A stretch of DNA of 64,000 bases. Source: Candidatus Goldiibacteriota bacterium HGW-Goldbacteria-1 (GTDB lineage Bacteria; Oederibacteriota; PGYV01). Positions 60,340 to 64,000 of the stretch are shown here, one piece after another. Below the pieces are notes generated by a model. The model did no database searches and was not told the origin of the DNA. It was given only the letters and a program-made list of their open reading frames with translations. How positions within the stretch are numbered: position 1 is the stretch's first letter; every line of letters begins with the position of its first letter. The DNA lies in NCBI GenBank assembly GCA_002839855.1, contig PGYV01000002.1:279570-343569 (forward strand). The letters run 5' to 3'. Position numbers and translations under genes: made by a program.

Positions 60340-62568
60340 TTGGAAAAAAACAGGATTATTAAAATTATTTCTATGATAACAGGTTTTACTTTAATTTTTA
60401 TCGGGCAGTCAATGATGTACGGAAAAGCACACGTCTGGCCCGGCGCTTTATTCTTTCTGCTTTCTTTTATACCTTTTTTTGTGGTATTAAAAGCTGATAA
60501 GGGGGCGGAGCTTATTGGCGCTCTTCCTTTTTTAAAAGATATTTCTGAAAAACCCGTCAGAAATGAAATAATTGGGTTTGTTATATTTTTTATAGCCGCG
60601 GCTTATTTCAGGTTCCATAATCTGGACACTGTGCCTTTGGGATCCTTCCGCGATGAGGGGAAGGCCGCTAAAGATGCAATGGACATAATAAGAAATGTAA
60701 TACCGCACGGGGCTGATTCTACACTGCCCATATATATAAGGGCAATAACTGACAATCCGGCTTTATATAATTTTTTTATGGGAGCGCTTTTTCCGATAGT
60801 CGGTGAAGGAATAGTGGGTGCAAGGGCTGCAACAGCGGTCGGCGGCCTTCTTGCGGCCGTGTCGTTTTATTTTCTTATCCGTTATATGTTTGGATGGCGC
60901 GCCGCGGTTTTAGGAGGGCTTCTGTTCGCGGTAGGCAGTTATCCCGTAATATACAGCAGGCTTGTATATCATGCTTCTTTTGCCATGCTGCCATACATGT
61001 TTACCATGTTTTTTGCGCTAAAAGTTTATAACGAAAGAAAACTGCCGGATTTTATTCTTCTGGGACTTTCAATGGGATTGGCTATACAGACTTATCAGGC
61101 GGCGCGAATAATTCCTTTCGCCTATGCGGCTATGCTTGCTGTCTGCGTTTTTACAGACAGGGGTTTTATAAAGGCGAATTTCAAACAATTGCTTATTACG
61201 CTGTCTGTATTGATGCTGGTTCTTTTGCCGTTAATTATTTATATATTTGAAAATCTTAATTCTTACATGATGAGGCCGGGCGGGCTTTTTCTTTTTTCCG
61301 AACAAAATCACAGGCATTGGACTTCTGTGAATCCGGTATTGACTTACCTTGAAAGCCTGAAAAGAGCTGTGTTTATGTATAATCACAGGGGCGGCATATC
61401 AATGGTATTAGGCAATTTTGACAGCGTTCCCATGGTGGATTTTCTTTCGGGTATCTTTGCGGCGGCAGGATTTATGCTGCTTCTTACCGGCCTGTTTCTT
61501 GGCAACGCGCGTTCTTTCTTTTTCCTGGGCATGTTTTTCATCTTTATTCAGGGTTCCGCTCTTTTTATAGAAGCCCCGCATGCAACCAGGGGGGTAATGG
61601 CCATGCCTATGGTATTTATATTCGCGGCAGCGGCAATAGCAGCCCTTTCTAAAGTGTTCTATGAAAATGCGGGAAAAATATCAAAATTTATTTTTCTGCT
61701 GATCGCGGGAATACTTTTACTGATAATTGCCGTGGACAATTATGAACGTATCTTTGAAAGATTCGGAAAACATAAACTTGCATACCGTTCTTTTGAAGCT
61801 GAAAAAAGAGAAGCCGCGGAATATGTTGTAAATTTAGGTGACAACTGGCAGGCGATTATGACCCCGTTTTTTATGCACGGTGAGAGGGGAGAAACACCGG
61901 ATGTAATGATAGTGTTTATGAATAAGGGCAAGGATAATTATGAAAAGATTACATTAGGGCATAATTTTCCGGTTAATCCCAAGCCGGGTATGAATTATAT
62001 TTATATTCTTGAAAGGGATTATTTTACAATGCTTGACGCGCTTCAGGCGTATTATCCCGGGGGAGAGCGCATAGAATTTAAGGAAAAATATAATAAAGAG
62101 AATGTGACTTCTTTTATCGCTTACAAGGTTCCATATGAAGAAGCGGTTAAAGGCATGTCATATAAGCCTGAAAGGGGGCTTACCGTTTCTTATTATACAG
62201 GGGCAGATTGCGGGACAGGGGAGCTGCTTGATGAAAGAATAGAACCTATTATATTTCAGGATTGGGCGTTTTATCCCAAGAATATAAGATTTTTTACCGC
62301 GTGCTGGGATGGAAAGATAAGGATAGACACTGCCGGCAGATACTTTTTTGACGTCAAAACAGGCGAAAATAAACAATTGTTTATAGATAATAAACTTATT
62401 CTTACAGGCAACCAGTCAAGGGCGGAAGTTGTACTTTCCAAAGGGATGCATGATATTCACGCGTCTTTCAGAAATAATGGCAGCCTTTGGTTCTGTTTAT
62501 GGTGGGTAAAACCCAATACCGGCAGTTTGGAACTTGTCCCCATGGATAATTTTTACCCGAAAAAGTAG
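60340..62568 (+). CDS. PMT/GT39-like membrane glycosyltransferase with C-terminal PA14-like domain
   Basis: 742 residues from a TTG start supported by GGAGGG. About eleven to twelve membrane helices (residues 8-470) form a GT-C fold; the first periplasmic loop has the Asp-Glu pair SFRDEGKAAKDAMDI expected of PMT/ArnT-type enzymes using lipid-linked sugars. The last ~150 residues (YYTGADCGTGELLDERIEPI, GRYFFDVKTGENKQLFIDNK, LSKGMHDIHASF) match a PA14-like carbohydrate-binding beta-barrel. It probably glycosylates exported proteins or glycans. The next gene encodes a Thr-rich secreted protein, a possible substrate. Confidence 0.82.
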   Translation: MEKNRIIKIISMITGFTLIFIGQSMMYGKAHVWPGALFFLLSFIPFFVVLKADKGAELIGALPFLKDISEKPVRNEIIGFVIFFIAAAYFRFHNLDTVPLGSFRDEGKAAKDAMDIIRNVIPHGADSTLPIYIRAITDNPALYNFFMGALFPIVGEGIVGARAATAVGGLLAAVSFYFLIRYMFGWRAAVLGGLLFAVGSYPVIYSRLVYHASFAMLPYMFTMFFALKVYNERKLPDFILLGLSMGLAIQTYQAARIIPFAYAAMLAVCVFTDRGFIKANFKQLLITLSVLMLVLLPLIIYIFENLNSYMMRPGGLFLFSEQNHRHWTSVNPVLTYLESLKRAVFMYNHRGGISMVLGNFDSVPMVDFLSGIFAAAGFMLLLTGLFLGNARSFFFLGMFFIFIQGSALFIEAPHATRGVMAMPMVFIFAAAAIAALSKVFYENAGKISKFIFLLIAGILLLIIAVDNYERIFERFGKHKLAYRSFEAEKREAAEYVVNLGDNWQAIMTPFFMHGERGETPDVMIVFMNKGKDNYEKITLGHNFPVNPKPGMNYIYILERDYFTMLDALQAYYPGGERIEFKEKYNKENVTSFIAYKVPYEEAVKGMSYKPERGLTVSYYTGADCGTGELLDERIEPIIFQDWAFYPKNIRFFTACWDGKIRIDTAGRYFFDVKTGENKQLFIDNKLILTGNQSRAEVVLSKGMHDIHASFRNNGSLWFCLWWVKPNTGSLELVPMDNFYPKK

Positions 62569-62596
62569 GCCGTTTAAAGGCGCAAACCGTAGCTTT

Positions 62597-62635
62597 AAAA
62601 CAGAGACGCAGTATATTGCGTCTCTGTTTTTTTTT
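62597..62635 (+). terminator. Terminator containing a GAGACGCA-N6-TGCGTCTC unit
   Basis: AAAACAGAGACGCA, loop GTATAT, TGCGTCTCTGTTTT and a T-run. The inner unit is at 62603-62624. Confidence 0.88.
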
Positions 62636-62931
62636 AGGCCGCCCGGAGAATTAAATCCGAGAAAATATAACATTTATGTTCATATCATCCCAATTTGACA
62701 CCTTAAATCATTTGCAGGTGTGCGGTTATTTGTCTGTACGTCTGCAGAAAAAATCATCTGTAATTCAATTTTACGGCCCTATGCCGGTGTACATTTTTCC
62801 ACTATGAAATAAGTCTATATATAGCCGAAAGGGGGCGTTATAACATTTGAAAAATTTGTGTATGGTTAGTGTGTTCTGATTATTGGCAGAAGACAGATAT
62901 TTAATAGAACAAAAAAATAGCGGGAGAATGC
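62636..62931. other. Gene-free leader region before the DUF3494 gene
   Basis: No coding frame and no recognised riboswitch. AT-rich; no promoter with two good hexamers was found. CGGGAG lies just before the start codon of the next gene. Confidence 0.4.
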
Positions 62932-64000
62932 ATGTTAAATGAATGTAATTGGCCCTTTGGCAGATTAAAAAAGCAGCTTACATTATTATATGTGATTTCA
63001 TTTACGTTATTTTTAAACGCGGCGTCATATAGCGCCACAATAATAGACCTTAAAACCGCCGGTACTTTTGGAGTGCTTTCAAGCACTTTTACCTGTAATG
63101 CAGGCGTATCAGTTATTACGGGCGATGTTGGCTACACAACCTTATCCATACCGGGAAATCACACGGCCACCGGGGATACTTATGTACCTGCTCCTCCTCA
63201 ATCAGGAATAGATCAGGGTGCTGCACTTGCTGACCTGAATAATGAAGCATGCACCTTTTCTTTTGCAGCCGGGGCTGTTGATTTATCAGCGGATATTACA
63301 CACGGTCCTGTCGGGATTTATACACCGGGGGTCTATTGTGTTGCCGGAGCAATGACTATTGGCGGCGGATCAACTATTATTCTTGATGGAAAAGGAAATT
63401 ATATTTTCAGGTCTTCAGGCGCTTTTAATACAACGGCCGGATCAACAATCGTACTGACAGGCGGGGCAGAGGCGTGTGATGTGTTCTGGGTTCCGGTTCA
63501 GGCTACAACCCTTGGTGCAAATAGCACTTTTATAGGGACGGTAATTGATGATGCGGGTATTACGGCAGGGAATCTGGTTACCTGGACAGGAAGAGCATTG
63601 GCTTTTGGCGGAACTGTTACATTAGATACTGATAGTATTACGGTGCCTGTCTGTGAAGCCGCAGAGACACCTACAGCTACTATAACTGTGTCAGAAACAA
63701 TAACTGCAACTGTTACCGGAACAGCTACTACGACAGTAACTGAAACTGCCACTGAAACGATAACTGAGACAGTAACTGAAACGGCTACCGAGACGGTAAC
63801 TGAAACATGTACCGAGACAGTGACTGAAACGATAACTGAAACAGCAACTCTAACGATTACGGCAACTGTAACTGAGACAGGTACTGAGACAGTGACTGAA
63901 ACGGCTACTGAAACAGCTACTGAAACAGTAACCGAGACAGGTACTGAGACAGTAACAGAAACGATAACTCCAACGACCACGGTGACTATAACTGAAACGG
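62932..64000 (+). CDS. DUF3494 (ice-binding-like) secreted protein with Thr-rich repeat tail, 3'-truncated
   Basis: 356 codons are visible and the frame is open at base 64000. A signal peptide follows a short charged start (LKKQLTLLYVISFTLFLNAA). Residues ~40-240 form a DUF3494 domain: LKTAGTFGVLSSTFTCNAGV, TGDVGY, GIYTPGVYCVAGAMTIGGGS, TIILDGKGNYIFRSSGAFNT, DVFWVPVQATTLGANSTFIG. This fold is known from ice-binding proteins and adhesins. From residue ~245 the protein is almost only Thr, Glu, Val, Ile and Ala (TVTETATETITETVTETATE), a likely stalk or O-glycosylated linker. Ice binding is not implied by the sequence alone. Confidence 0.88.
   Translation, partial: MLNECNWPFGRLKKQLTLLYVISFTLFLNAASYSATIIDLKTAGTFGVLSSTFTCNAGVSVITGDVGYTTLSIPGNHTATGDTYVPAPPQSGIDQGAALADLNNEACTFSFAAGAVDLSADITHGPVGIYTPGVYCVAGAMTIGGGSTIILDGKGNYIFRSSGAFNTTAGSTIVLTGGAEACDVFWVPVQATTLGANSTFIGTVIDDAGITAGNLVTWTGRALAFGGTVTLDTDSITVPVCEAAETPTATITVSETITATVTGTATTTVTETATETITETVTETATETVTETCTETVTETITETATLTITATVTETGTETVTETATETATETVTETGTETVTETITPTTTVTITET
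63661..64000 (+). repeat. Thr-codon low-complexity repeat inside the DUF3494 gene
   Basis: Short imperfect units of ACTGARACNG type, each giving T-E-T or T-x-T, run to the end of the window. The reverse strand also has a long open frame because of this composition. Confidence 0.85.

Noticed and set aside
62636-62931. Riboswitch before the DUF3494 gene
   Set aside because: No match to the conserved core of c-di-GMP or other familiar riboswitches could be found by eye.
63498-63980. 160-codon minus-strand frame rich in Val and Ser
   Set aside because: It is the antisense of the Thr-codon repeat of the DUF3494 gene; composition alone keeps it open.

Overview
The window looks like a chromosomal segment of an uncultured, anaerobic, hydrogen-metabolising bacterium with two membranes. 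Support for two membranes comes from two beta-barrel-like secreted proteins and several lipoproteins with clear lipoboxes. Anaerobic, redox-centred metabolism is shown by two complete [FeFe]-hydrogenase operons, H-cluster maturation genes and an NfnAB-type transhydrogenase. DUF4912, GH57, DUF3494 and four-helix-bundle genes together recall Goldbacteria/Elusimicrobia-like MAGs; this placement is an inference and would need marker genes.

Layout. 1-8652: a giant cyclic beta-1,2-glucan synthase, cut by the window edge. 8654-9150: a small cassette with a four-helix-bundle gene between inverted low-complexity ends. 9146-14749 (minus strand): comM, a cyclic-nucleotide-binding protein, a TPR protein and two outer-membrane-like proteins. 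14870-20259: tRNA-Gln, folD, coaD, HU, a Lys-tailed DUF4912 protein coupled to a GH57 branching enzyme, and a ribbon-helix-helix protein. 20416-27426: a compact run with TPM, nucleotidyltransferase, LemA, ogt, recO, two NlpC/P60 enzymes, a propeller-like protein and an MBL hydrolase. 27523-29500: a lipoprotein, two small paralogues behind two perfect tandem sigma70-type promoters, and tRNA-Val. 29926-36510: PfkB kinase, aminotransferase, DUF2225, two GT4 glycosyltransferases, a thioredoxin-like lipoprotein and a GAF-ANTAR regulator.

36511-58400 is the redox and nitrogen core. The GAF-ANTAR gene is followed by glutamate dehydrogenase. Its leader holds two hairpins with hexaloops carrying A at position 1 and G at position 4, the signature of an ANTAR target RNA. 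nfnA, nfnB and an orphan LacI-type sensor domain follow. Hydrogenase operon 1 contains a 1051-residue fusion of HndB-like, NuoF-like and GltD-like modules. Operon 2 has the ordinary four-subunit HndABCD layout and is preceded by a TetR gene. Rex-like operators lie before both operons. An aspartate-ammonia-lyase-like gene, hydF and hydE follow; hydG is not in the window. Together these genes could balance H2, ferredoxin, NADH and NADPH, with glutamate dehydrogenase as an NADPH consumer.

58643-64000 holds an EamA transporter, a MetH-activation-domain protein, a PMT-like membrane glycosyltransferase with a PA14-like tail, and a DUF3494 protein with a Thr-rich repeat tail that runs off the window. 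Short palindromic and tandem repeats are frequent between genes; at least four families recur.
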